Assembly (NCBI GenBank): GCA_020744425.1
Contig: JAGMUV010000033.1
Coordinates: forward strand, 248,001 to 312,000
Length of the DNA stretch: 64,000 nucleotides
Reading direction: 5' to 3'
From: Dactylonectria macrodidyma
Lineage: Eukaryota; Ascomycota; Sordariomycetes; Hypocreales; Nectriaceae
Positions 53,342-63,137 of the stretch are shown piece after piece; position 1 is the first letter of the stretch; each line of letters opens with the position of its first letter. The position numbers and the translations under genes were made by a program. Under the pieces are notes generated by a model. It saw only the letters and a list, made by a program, of their open reading frames with translations, was not told the origin of the DNA and did no database searches.

Positions 53342-55358
53342 ATGAACGACACCAATATGCCCAACATGTGTGCCATGGACGGTTCCGTTGGTGGTGGCTC
53401 GATGCCCATGGTGAATAGCCGCGCAGTTGCACCAAAGACCGCTCCGAGACAGCTTCAGGTAAATGGCAACAACCGAACCTTGCTGAACACTTACATTTAC
53501 GACTACTTCCTCCACTACGGTATGTTTGACTGCGCGTGCGCCATTCTCAACAGCGACTCCAAGGTCAACGTCCTGAAGCATAGCCGTGACAGTTCTCTGG
53601 GGAACAAAGGGGGCTTTCTAGGTAATGACCTGGGTCGTGGCTCCATCGACCCTAGTTTGGACTCCAATCACCCAGAGCATCTTCCTGCTCCGAATGTTCC
53701 CAACCTGTCGCCAGACATCTGTTTTCTGTATGAATGGTTCTGCCTCTTCTGGGACATATTCAATGCTCGAACGGACAAGGGTGGAAGCAGTCAAGCAAGC
53801 CATGTCAGTCATCTACAGCTATTGCCTTTCGCAATACTCTTCTGGTTTGGTCATATAGCTAACATGGTGCACAACAACAGAACAAGCCAATCCCGAACGC
53901 TAGCTGCTCGCATGCCCAAGATTTCCCGCTGGTGCCGTACGCTCCTGACGGGACCACCCTCAAGGCTTTCTACAACCCCGGCGAGATGGGTTCAGGTGAC
54001 ATGGCGTCCGGGACTCCTGGTGCTGAAGCTAGCGGTAAAAGCCATCGTACCCTGCAAGAGTGTCAGATGCAGCTGCTGTCGATGGAGCAACAAAAGAAGA
54101 AAGAGTTCATAATGACGCGGCAAGACGCAAGTGGTCTGCCTCGGAATGACGAAGCGCCTGGTGGTCGGGCTCCAGGGGCCACCGAAGGTCCAGCTGGACC
54201 GAATGCTCGGCCTTTTCAAGGCGTCCCTCTGCAAAGAGCAAGACCAGAAGCTTCGTCTAATGCCGCCCACCAGATGGAACGTGGCAGTCGACGGATGAGC
54301 AGCACAGGCATGGGCTCCCATCTTCCCGAAATTTCCCACTCTCAGGGCTCTCCTAATTCCATCAACTTCATAGCCAATCAAATGGGCCCCACCCTGGCGC
54401 CGCATGTTTTCAACGCAGGCGTGAACAGCATGGAAGGCAACATGGATGCACCACAGATGGGTTGTGGGATGCAACCTCCTAGTTCGTACCTTGGCCAACA
54501 GTTCAATGGTCAAATAAACCGGCAGCAAGTTGTGGCGATACAGGGCCAACGCCACCAGCAACAGCAGACCGGCCAGAGCGGTCATCTAATGCAGTGGCAA
54601 GGCGATCCGAATGGAAACCCGATGCCTCAAGCTACTGAGGACCATATCCAAGGTCCATCGCGACGACGGTCTATGCCTCCACCATCCGCACCGAGTAAGG
54701 CGAACTATAACGCGAAATCAAGAAATACCTCTTCGTCACCCCAGACGACGAAGGCTGCATTGCCAACTCCTTCGCGGTCGATCAAGGCTGCTCCCAAGAA
54801 GAAGCAGACGAAGAACGTCAAGAGCAAGGTAAATGGCTTGCCACATTATATTGCGGTGCTTACGTACTGATAATGCCCACGCAGGCGGCGGCTCACAAGA
54901 AGTCGAACTCGAATCTCAACTCTGGAACAACCCCTGCCGCGGAAACTGCTCCTAGGCCAGGACGTCCTGTAAACCCAGCCAGCTTAGCCAAGCTGGGAGA
55001 AAATGCTGGTCCTGCGCAGGTTGTGCCCGCCAGACAGTCAGCGGCACCTCCACCGATTGCACCTACACCCATCGCACCTCGACCGCGTGTTGACCCGACT
55101 CAGAACGTGACATCCAGCACGGACAACCCTGATGCGACTGTAACTCTTGTTCTCTCGTAGTTGTCTAATCGAGTAACTGACATGGCCCAGGACTTCGATT
55201 CCATGGACGTGGCCAACTTCCCCACATCAGGTGATGTTCTCAACAATTTCGATTTTGATTCTTTCATTCTTGATAGTGCAGAGGAGACCGGAGGATTCAA
55301 CTTCAATACTGCGCCGCTTGATATGGGCGCTGGTGCTGGTGAGATCGGCGCAGACTAA
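53342..55358 (+). CDS. som1: Som1/Flo8-type LisH transcriptional regulator
   Basis: Predicted join 53342-53803, 53881-54828, 54885-55106, 55161-55358 (609 residues). The LisH motif is at about residues 40-66 (LLNTYIYDYFLHYGMFDCA), followed by LPAPNVPNLSPDICFLYEWFCLFWDIFNAR, the most conserved block of fungal Som1/Flo8. The middle is Gln-, Ser- and Pro-rich with a basic KKKQTKNVKSK stretch. The C-terminus (SGDVLNNFDFDSFIL, ending EIGAD) is acidic and resembles an activation region. Flo8/Som1 acts in the cAMP-PKA pathway, controlling adhesion, conidiation and virulence with LIM-domain partners. The third intron (55107-55160, GTGACA...CGTAG, branch CTGTAAC) is proposed because an in-frame TAG (55158-55160) would otherwise end the protein before its conserved C-terminus. 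Confidence 0.85.
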
Positions 55359-57123
55359 CTCGACAGCCGATGGGGCGCCTTCGCATCGCCACGCGGAAGC
55401 AAGTTGCTCGCGAAAAAAAACATCTACACGAGCGAAATTATTGACAGCCATTTGCAGCACCACAACACTCCCGCCTGTGGCGACAATGGCCTCTACGGAT
55501 CATCGGGCTCCTCCCAGCGTTATTTTGACACCCGTAGAGGTACTATTATGGTCACGGCAGGAACAGAACGCGAAATCCTAAGGTCACACAATACGACGCG
55601 TTCACCGACGACAGTGGGATAGCTCCACGGTGTGCAACGACCGAGCCGAAACACTTACTGCCACAAACATAACAGCCGCCGATGGGTTTCGGGGTTGGCC
55701 CATCACTTTGGCGACGCTTGCCGCGTCCATGAAGCAGACACCCGGCACGCTACGATCGGTGTCACAGTTTGCAGAACAGATTAGTCCCCTGTCGCCCCCT
55801 TTTTGCTGGAGAAGGAGTGGCGACCCTTCGACACACGACAATGTCTGCGGAGATCGCGAAGGAGCCCTCATACCAAGTAATTCGACCCCCGGCCATGATC
55901 ATTACACCTCGTGGAACTACACTATTGCTCATGCCATCGCCATCGCCATCGACCGCAACAGACAAGCACGGAACGATCGCAAGTCGTAGGGGAACAAGGA
56001 CAAGTCAACAGACGAAGTCAAGCATTGGGGGGAGACTGAAGGTACGAGGATGCAAGACATGGTGCTACGCACCGACGGAGCCGAAGGATACGATCAGAGC
56101 ACTTCTAAAGGCGCCACACAATACTCGAAGAACAAGCATAAGGACACAAGCATGGCACTTCTTGAAACAAAGCATGTATACGTAGTCGTAGATAGTAGCC
56201 AGATCACAAAGCGGGACAACTGGTCGCTGCCAGTCGTAGAAGAGGCAGTACAAAGAAAGAGGACGAACTTGGCGGAAATGGAAAGCGCCCAACGAACCAA
56301 TGGCAAGACCCGAAGTCTTAAGGGCAAAACACTTACGTCGGCCGTAACCGCACGGCTCAGGGTTCTGATCAGTCAATCAACGATTTCTCTACGAGTTCTT
56401 TCCTCCCTCTTGCAACGTTTCAGGGCAATCCCATGCCAGTTGCCAGGATGTCAGCTCCGGAAGAGGCCTAGCTGCGCATCGAAATCGTGAGTGGCTCCCA
56501 ATGCCGTCCGTACCTTGTTTCCTCTTCTCCCTGAGACCTAACGGGGGGGGCCCGTAATTGCGTCACACCAAGGACTAAATATAGCCAGGACCCTGACGTC
56601 GGCGCAGATGGCAATGATTGCGCCGCCGACGTGGAAAGACCAAGTTTCGCGCCTCTTCATCGCCATACCTCATCAGCTCTACCCAGTCCGCAAGCGCTAG
56701 CCACAAGTCCCCAGTATCTGCGAGTTAACTGCATCCCTGTCGTCTAGGCTTGGGCAACCCCCAGTTTGGGCACACCCCCCTGCTAGCGCGCGATGGGCAT
56801 AATCGAAGGGTGACTACGGACGACCATTTCAAAAGTCGTGTCCCACGCTAACGACGCCACATCCTCGTACCCCTGCCAGCTACTTAGCAGTACATAGCTT
56901 TTAGGGAGCTTATTTCTTAGCTCCACTGTAGCTCCCTGTATCTCCAGAGGTCTTCAGGGGCTAAGAGCGCCCGCTGCCATCTGCGAGCAGTGTTTAATAC
57001 GCTATAGATCTCGAGCTTTTAGTGGAGGTAAGTGATGCAAAGTATCTCATGTACCTCACTCCCTCTGATTGGTTGTTTAAAAAAATGTGGCTTGAGAATG
57101 GGACATGACTTTTGAAATGCACC
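55359..57123. other. Intergenic downstream of som1; no gene supported
   Basis: Several frames exist but none has family features or a convincing splice pattern. An inverted repeat near 56596-56633 (ACGTCGGCGCA ... TGCGCCGCCGACGT) is visible. Confidence 0.4.
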
Positions 57124-57147
57124 TCCGTACGGAGTACTCCGTACGGA
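57124..57147. repeat. Perfect 24-bp palindrome
   Basis: The half-site TCCGTACGGAGT is followed directly by its reverse complement ACTCCGTACGGA with no spacer. It lies in an otherwise gene-free stretch. Confidence 0.85.
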
Positions 57148-58274
57148 TATCTGAGTGACTTTGGCTTCCCGCTAAAAGCTCGGACGATAAGATAACATCC
57201 AAGTTAAAGACACTAGAATTAAGCTAGCTGAGCGAATTGAGAAGGAAAGAGCTAAGAGGGCTAAGAATGTAAAGAAGGATGTTTAATTGGAATTCTTTTG
57301 TCTATATAATGATGATTTCTTTGTATTTTTTAGACTATTTAGCCAAATGTATTATGTATGTATGAATGTATAATTTTCGTCCGCGGGGGCGTGAGGCCCG
57401 TAAAAGTCCCCTATTGGGGCACAGGACGTGCTGGGCTAAACTATTACAATTGCTGCCCCATTGGACCTTAGTCCATCTGCAAGGCCTCTTAGATCGGAGC
57501 TATATGCATGCTCAATCCCTCCAAAAGGCACTTTCCTACTCGTAGCCAGCCCTACAGTAGTTTTCGCTAAAGCACGTCACACAGGACATCAATACAGGTG
57601 ATCCTAGCAAAGCTTCCGTGCAGCAGCGCCTCCATCTAGCTCATCCAGCATGGCATCGGATCAGCGGGAACCATCCCTCACCCAGTCAAGAATTCTCTTG
57701 CACAGATAGATCTCGAGGCAAGCTCTGTACCTTCTTGACCCAGCGGTTTGTGTATGTTGTCTCGAAGCAGTGAGACAAGTTGTCGGGCCCGGTGGCGGTC
57801 CGGGTAGCAGCCGAAGCTACAAAAAGAAAGGAGGTTCTCTGGGCAGCGCGCAGCTGCAGAGGTCTGTCGGGCCACAGAAGCCCGAGAGGTCGAGGGCACG
57901 AGGCCCAGAGTGTCAAGGCGGCAGGGCCGCGGAAGATCGCGTCGATCGGATTCGCAAAGGTCGGTAGGGCGGAGGGCCAGCAGGATCCAGGGCCTCGCAA
58001 GGCACCCAATCTTGCGAGAGCCTGGAACCGGCTGGTTTGTTTGGTGCCAGGACAGTATCTCCTGGCTGTCGCTGCTGCTCACAAGAAGGTCAACTCTCCT
58101 AATCCCTTCGGATTGTGTCCTGCTAAGACCAGTTAGGTCTAGCTGCAAAGCTGCGGGTGGTGGCCTGCAAAAATAATCCCTGCCCTAACGCAGCGCTAAC
58201 AGCAGCTGCGAGGGGAAAATTTTTACAGGGGAGAGGTGTTGGCACAGACATTTGTTTGTTTGTTTGTTTTGTTT
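57148..58274. other. Spacer between a LINE 3' remnant and a LINE; no gene supported
   Basis: 57369-57438 is a copy of the LINE 3' module at 58275-58343. The minus-strand frame 58148-57678 (156 codons) has no family features. A TTTG-rich run at 58251-58275 probably marks the 3' tail of the LINE that follows. Confidence 0.4.
57369..57438 (-). repeat. Solo LINE 3'-end module
   Basis: About 70 bp (TTTTCGTCCG, GTGAGGCCCG, AGTCCCCTATTGGGGCACAG, GACGTGCTG) match 58275-58343 almost exactly. It is bordered on the low side by ATGTATGTATGAATGTA, a simple tail, as expected of the 3' end of a minus-strand LINE. The upstream sequence differs from the other copy, so this is a short remnant or a related family. 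Confidence 0.55.
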
Positions 58275-60881
58275 GTATATTTTTCGTCCGAGGGCCGTGA
58301 GGCCCGAAAAGTCCCCTATTGGGGCACAGGACGTGCTGAGCTAGAGTCTCTAATGCTAAAATCTACGCAATTCTTTCGTACAATACAGAAAAGACCACTA
58401 TTCAGCATATCATCGGCTCAGAGGCGCATTTCTGTCGAGCCTGTTATCCGTCAGCGGAATGACCAGGCGCGGCTGCGGTAGCCGCTACATGGGTCAGTCT
58501 TTAGGGAGACTGGTGAGAGAGCATTGGCATGACTGCACGAGGCGGTCAAGCCCGTATAATTGAAGAAAAGGAATAAAAGAGAAGATAGGAGAGAAGAGAG
58601 AATACAATGAAAGGAGAGGAAGAGACGCGGGTGCGTCTCAGGTCTGCCTCGTCTAGTAACGAGGACAAATCTTTTCAAAGAAGCCGCTTGATTTGGCCAC
58701 CTTGGTGTACTTGTCGAAATTTCTTCCTATCGCGAGGTTGACTGTTACGGTCGGCGATGGGACAAGCCTCATTCGACACCGTCGCGGTACCTTTCTGCAG
58801 TAGAAGATATGATCAGGTGCTTTGCGTCGCCCGCACGAGCAGGTCATTCGCGCGTCTTCGTGGTTGAACCGTTCGTGGTATGCAGCGAAATCCCCATGGA
58901 GGGACCTTGCTGCGAGTAAATGGTGCAGAGCAGCCCGAGGGAGCGAGAGCTCCGGCGGGCAGCGTGTAGTTGCCTTGAGATTGAATCTCTTATATTGCTC
59001 GGGGGCGGAGGTTGCCCACCATGCTTCAAAGGCTTCCTTCGGTTTCTGCCTCGCCATCTTTCGTAGATATGCCAGCGTCGGCTGAGCACCCTCTGGCTCC
59101 GGCAGCGAGGAAGCCGCTTTTGCCAGCTTATCCGCTTGTTCGTTGCCGGGGATGTCTGTGTGGCCAGGTATCCAGCGCACTTGTGTGGCACCATGAGATG
59201 TAGCCAGCGCCTGGAACTTGAGGAAGACGTCATGTGAGGAATCGGACGGTGTGCCCCGTAGGCATGTTGCGGCTGCCAGGTTGTCTAGGCAGACCACAAT
59301 GTTTCGTGTCGCTGATCCTGGGAGGTTCAGAGCGGCCTTGAGGCCCTCCAGTGCTCCTGTAGCTTCAGCATCAAACACCTCGGCAGGTCCAAGACGGCCC
59401 GAGCCGTCGTAGATGGAAAGGTCCTTCTGGTGAATGGCAAACCCATAGCTGGCTGCTCCTTCCGAGGACAAGGAGCCGTCTGAGTATACGATCAGAGTGG
59501 TTGGGCCTACTGTCTCAGCCCACCGGAGGAAGGCCTCGGCCGATTCCTCTTTCGCTGCCGTCTGTAGGGGTGTGTCCTGTTCCTTGTCGAAGCGTTTTTG
59601 CATGAGAGCCGGGCGTGGACAGGGTGCGAGGAGCTCATTAGTCCGTCGGAGACGGGTCTTGAAGCTGCTCTCTGTTAGAGTTTGGTACTTCCGCTTGATG
59701 AGCGGGTGGTAGGTGGGTTGTCTGGGTGGAAGCGTGCGCTTCGCGAGGGGATGTGCCTCATCAAGGGATTTGAGTCGGGCGGAGAAGCGGTATCGACGTG
59801 CTTCGAGAAGTCGGGCGATAGGAGGTATTCCACTTTCCCGATGGAGGATGGCGATGGGGGTCGTCCTCCAGACGGGGAGTATGGCTCGCATGGAATGCAC
59901 GATGGCGTCGGTCATTCTCCACAGGAGATGCCGGATACCTGATGGTCGGTCTTTGGACGGCTGGTTCCACCGCGGCTGGGTTGCGCCTGGGTACCATACT
60001 TCAGTGCCGTAGAGCAGAACCGGTTCAACGCATGCTCTGACGGCGCTTCGCACGGCACTAGGTAGTGGGCCGTGTATCGTGTTGGTGAGTCCTCGTAGAT
60101 GGTAGGCCACAGCCTGGGCTTTAGCCGTCCATTTCTCTACGTGGACTCGGAACGACAGGTTGCTGTCCAGCCAGATGCCTAGCCAGCGCATTGCTGCCTC
60201 GGGGTGTTTTTCGACATCGCCGTGGCGTATGGACGGTGTGGTCTCGAGTTTGCTCTGGGAGAAGTGCATGACTTCCGTCTTCTTAGGGTCGAAAGATATT
60301 CCGTTCGCCGCGCCCCAGCGGACCATTTCTTCGACAGATCTTGACGCTGCAGCCGCTGTTTCCTCTACCGTGTCGCCCGTGCACAGGATTGCTGTGTCGT
60401 CTGCGTAGCCGAACCGGCCTTGAGGGTTGCTTAGTCTGTAGATGGGCTCCGTATATAGCAAAAATAGGATTGGCGATACCGGCGACCCCTGAGGGAGGCC
60501 GCATTGGAGAGGAGAGAGCGGAGTGGTAGTATCCTGGTATCTGACGCAGGCAGATCGGTCGTCCATAAACGAACCGGCCCATCGTGCAAGATGTTCCGGC
60601 CAGCCTTGTTCGCGGAGTCGCAGAATTAGTCTGTTGCGCAAGACAGTGTCGAAAGCGCCTTGGATGTCCATCGTGACCAGCGTGGCCACCTTCTTGAGGG
60701 CAAATACTTCTTCAATGTCGTGGACTAGGGCGGCCACAAGGTCTGTCGCAGACCTCTTCGGGAGCGCCCCGGCTTGTTGTGGGTGGAGGACTCCATAGTG
60801 GATACATGCCCACGCAAGACGGCGCGCGACCAACCGTTCTAGCCCCTTGCCTACGGTTGACTGTAATGCAAAGTGTCCCAT
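58251..60881 (-). mobile_element. 5'-truncated Tad1-like LINE with RT and RNase H
   Basis: On the minus strand the element runs from about 60881 to a TTTG-rich tail at about 58251-58275. The ORF2 part is open for 742 codons; endonuclease and the first RT blocks are missing, as expected for target-primed insertion that stopped early. The first dozen residues (MGHFAL) are flanking sequence joined to the true LINE frame (STVGKGLERL). The long intact frame suggests a recent event. The target-site duplication was not identified. Confidence 0.85.
58653..60881 (-). CDS. LINE ORF2 fragment: reverse transcriptase, RNase H, zinc knuckle
   Basis: 742 codons. RT domain: LVTMDIQGAFDTVLRNRL (first catalytic Asp), GLPQGSPVSPILFLLY, and the FGYADDTAIL motif (YADD), then MRWLGIWLDSNLSF. 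RNase H follows at about residues 465-610 with all four acidic positions: VYSDGSLSSEG, EATGALEGLKAAL, VVCLDNLAA, and WIPGHTDIPGNEQADKLAK. A Cys/His knuckle (CSCGRRKAPDHIFYC) is near the C-terminus. RT copies the LINE RNA at a nicked chromosomal target; RNase H removes the template. Without the N-terminal endonuclease it cannot start insertion alone. Confidence 0.9.
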   Translation of the reverse strand: MGHFALQSTVGKGLERLVARRLAWACIHYGVLHPQQAGALPKRSATDLVAALVHDIEEVFALKKVATLVTMDIQGAFDTVLRNRLILRLREQGWPEHLARWAGSFMDDRSACVRYQDTTTPLSPLQCGLPQGSPVSPILFLLYTEPIYRLSNPQGRFGYADDTAILCTGDTVEETAAAASRSVEEMVRWGAANGISFDPKKTEVMHFSQSKLETTPSIRHGDVEKHPEAAMRWLGIWLDSNLSFRVHVEKWTAKAQAVAYHLRGLTNTIHGPLPSAVRSAVRACVEPVLLYGTEVWYPGATQPRWNQPSKDRPSGIRHLLWRMTDAIVHSMRAILPVWRTTPIAILHRESGIPPIARLLEARRYRFSARLKSLDEAHPLAKRTLPPRQPTYHPLIKRKYQTLTESSFKTRLRRTNELLAPCPRPALMQKRFDKEQDTPLQTAAKEESAEAFLRWAETVGPTTLIVYSDGSLSSEGAASYGFAIHQKDLSIYDGSGRLGPAEVFDAEATGALEGLKAALNLPGSATRNIVVCLDNLAAATCLRGTPSDSSHDVFLKFQALATSHGATQVRWIPGHTDIPGNEQADKLAKAASSLPEPEGAQPTLAYLRKMARQKPKEAFEAWWATSAPEQYKRFNLKATTRCPPELSLPRAALHHLLAARSLHGDFAAYHERFNHEDARMTCSCGRRKAPDHIFYCRKVPRRCRMRLVPSPTVTVNLAIGRNFDKYTKVAKSSGFFEKICPRY

Positions 60882-61195
60882 AACTCAAAACCCTTCAATA
60901 GGGGTACCCTACCGTATCCACAAATATCGAATAATTACGGAAGGCCACAAGGGGCAGAGTTCCAAAATTCAACTTTTCAATTTTTTTCTTACTAGGGCAA
61001 CCCCAATGTGCCATTATCCTTCTGTTTAATCACATCTAGGGGATGCATATCACTGTAAAGATAAAATATCACTCAACAGGGAGAGCCCATTGTCGTGACC
61101 CTAATTTAGTTATGGTTGCTTGAGGCAAATATTACGTTCGGCCACAAACGTGGCCATTTGGGAACGAAGTTCATTCATCATCCTTCTCTTACATA
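60882..61195. other. Spacer between LINE and pogo element
   Basis: No gene. If the right-edge gene belongs to an integrase transposon like the one at 2383-6119, its left terminus should lie here or further left, but no TACGGTCGC-like repeat is visible. Confidence 0.4.
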
Positions 61196-61236
61196 AGTCG
61201 CCCACCCTAGTTATTGCCCACCCCTGGCTTTGGCCC
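61196..61236 (+). repeat. Left TIR of the pogo-like element
   Basis: Begins AGTCGCCCACCCTAGTTA and ends CCTGGCTTTGGCCC; paired with 63095-63135. Preceded by TA. Confidence 0.9.
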
Positions 61237-61358
61237 ACCCCAAAAACGCGCTCCGCCGCACGCGTCAGATCCGCGCTACCACCTACAATAAATTGTTAAA
61301 AATCGGATTTTTCACCAATTGACTTACTTTCTTTTGTATTTTCCTCTCCGTGTTCGAA

Positions 61359-62990
61359 ATGCCTGAATATACAGAGCAGGACCTACAAAACGCCATCGTG
61401 GACGTCAGGAATGGTGTTGCCGTCAGGACCGCTGCCACACGCCATGGAGTACCAAGAGGGACACTTCGCGCCCGCCTTAATGGTGCCCAACCTCAACGTA
61501 CGGCACACGACGACCAGCAGCGGCTCACAGCCAATCAGGAAGAACATCTTAAGCAATGGATTTTGCGGCAGGAGGCCCTCGGTTACGCGCCAACACACGC
61601 ACAAGTGCGAGCAATCGCTAGCAGCGTGCTTAAACAACAAGGTGATCACAAGCCCCTAGGGAGGAAGTGGTCCAGTCACTTCGTGGAGCGCCATTTAGCC
61701 GTCAAGACAAAGTTAGGCCGTCGAACTGACTGGAAACGTATAAATGCGGCCACTCCGGATAATATCAGGCACTTGTTCAACCTATACGAGACTGTGAGCT
61801 GGATCCCTCCCCGGCGGAGGTACAACGCCGACGAGGGCGGCATTATGGAGGGCCAAGGCATTAACGGGCTTGTTATCGGCTCCTCGCAGGAGAATCCTAA
61901 CGCGGTACCAGTCAAAACGATAAATGCCCGGACTTGGACGTCTATTGTGGAGTGCATCTCGGCGCTCGGGGTCGCTTTGAACCCCCTGGTCATCTTCAAG
62001 GCCAAAAGTATCCAAGAACAATGGTTCAAGAAGGATTTCCTAGCTAAGCATCCTGGCTGGCATGTTACCTTTTCGGAAAACGGGTGGACAAGCAATGATA
62101 TTGCTGTCGAGTGGCTAGGGAAGGTGTTTTTACCCCAAACGCAACCTGAGAACCCAGCCGATAGTCGCCTACTTATCGTCGACGGTCACGGCAGTCATAC
62201 CTCGGACGAATTTATGACTATGTGTTACCTAAACAACGTTCACTTACTCTTTTTCCCTGCTCATACTTCCCATGTCCTCCAGCCCTTGGATCTCGGCTGC
62301 TTTTCCAGTTTAAAAACGGCCTATCGTAGGCTAGTTGGCGAGCATACGGCTTTGACAGATACGACAAAGGTTGGAAAGGCAAACTTTCTCGAATTTTATG
62401 CGAAAGCTCGAGAAATTGGTCTTCGAAAGGAAAACGTTCAATCCGGGTGGAAGGCGACAGGCTTATACCCTAAAAACGTAGCCAAACCTCTAAATTCTCG
62501 ATGGGTCGTGGTGGCTAAACGGCCAGCTATACCACTACGTGTCACCTCGGATATTTCAACACCAAAACGCGGCGGCGACGTCGTAAAGCTATTTGCTGAG
62601 AAGAGCGGCTCTCCCACTTCACGACTGTCTATTCGAAAAGCCGCTGCGGCGTTGGATAAGGTTGCGATGGAGGTTATACTAAGGGACCGTGAGATCGAAC
62701 GCTTGCGGGTGCAACTCGCCCAGGCAAAACCGCCTAAACGTCGCAAAATCGTCCAAGATCCGAACGAGCGCTTTGCAAGCCTTGCGCAGATACTTGCGCA
62801 AGCTAATCGAGAGCCTCAACAACGTGTTCGGAAGGCAAGAAATGCGGTACAAGAGGTCATTATCGTGGGGGGGGAGAGTAGCTCTGAGTCGGAAGAGGAG
62901 CCGGCACTGGCTCGACGGTCGGGACGCAATCGGCGACCAACAAAACACTATATGGAGCGAGATTCAAGTGCAGACGAAGAAAGCGACTAA
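61359..62990 (+). CDS. pogo/Tigger-type transposase (DD35D)
   Basis: 543 residues from ATG 61359 (MPEYTEQDLQNAIVDVRNG). A psq-type helix-turn-helix comes first (VRTAATRHGVPRGTLRARL), then a CENP-B-like DNA-binding domain (LTANQEEHLKQWILRQEALG to about residue 125). The catalytic domain has Asp near 158 (RYNADEGGI), 275 (LLIVDGHGSHTS) and 311 (HVLQPLDLGCFSSLK), with 35 residues between the last two, the DD35D pattern of pogo and Fot1. The C-terminal tail is basic and then acidic (ESSSESEEEPA). The frame is unbroken and the TIRs are nearly perfect. It cuts and pastes at TA sites. Confidence 0.93.
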   Translation: MPEYTEQDLQNAIVDVRNGVAVRTAATRHGVPRGTLRARLNGAQPQRTAHDDQQRLTANQEEHLKQWILRQEALGYAPTHAQVRAIASSVLKQQGDHKPLGRKWSSHFVERHLAVKTKLGRRTDWKRINAATPDNIRHLFNLYETVSWIPPRRRYNADEGGIMEGQGINGLVIGSSQENPNAVPVKTINARTWTSIVECISALGVALNPLVIFKAKSIQEQWFKKDFLAKHPGWHVTFSENGWTSNDIAVEWLGKVFLPQTQPENPADSRLLIVDGHGSHTSDEFMTMCYLNNVHLLFFPAHTSHVLQPLDLGCFSSLKTAYRRLVGEHTALTDTTKVGKANFLEFYAKAREIGLRKENVQSGWKATGLYPKNVAKPLNSRWVVVAKRPAIPLRVTSDISTPKRGGDVVKLFAEKSGSPTSRLSIRKAAAALDKVAMEVILRDREIERLRVQLAQAKPPKRRKIVQDPNERFASLAQILAQANREPQQRVRKARNAVQEVIIVGGESSSESEEEPALARRSGRNRRPTKHYMERDSSADEESD

Positions 62991-63094
62991 AGAGCGCCAA
63001 ATGCGATTTTCCTTGTATTTTTACCATTTAATTTGACTTTGTTGCGACCTAGTTACGTCGATGTACCAGTTGTGCGATGTAGGCTAAATAGAGC

Positions 63095-63135
63095 GGGCCA
63101 AAGCCAGGGGTGGGCCAAAACTAGGGTGGGCGACT
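63095..63135 (-). repeat. Right TIR of the pogo-like element
   Basis: Inverse of 61196-61236 with two mismatches; followed by TA at 63136-63137 and then, at once, ATG of the next gene. Confidence 0.9.
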
Positions 63136-63137
63136 TA

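Larger units (their letters stand above)
61196..63135 (+). mobile_element. Complete pogo/Fot1-like transposon
   Basis: A 1,940-bp element. TIRs of about 41 bp (61196-61236 and 63095-63135) start AGTCGCCCACCCTAGTT and differ at only two positions. TA flanks both sides (61194-61195, 63136-63137), the duplication expected of the Tc1/mariner superfamily. One intact transposase gene lies inside, so it may be autonomous and recent. The right end is immediately before the ATG of the right-edge gene. Confidence 0.92.

Noticed and set aside
55630..56490. Overlapping plus-strand frames downstream of som1
   Set aside because: No frame is conserved-looking, and composition and lack of motifs suggest chance ORFs.
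57678..58148. 156-codon minus-strand frame
   Set aside because: No recognisable family or motif and competing frames on the other strand; it is probably non-coding sequence between LINE remnants.
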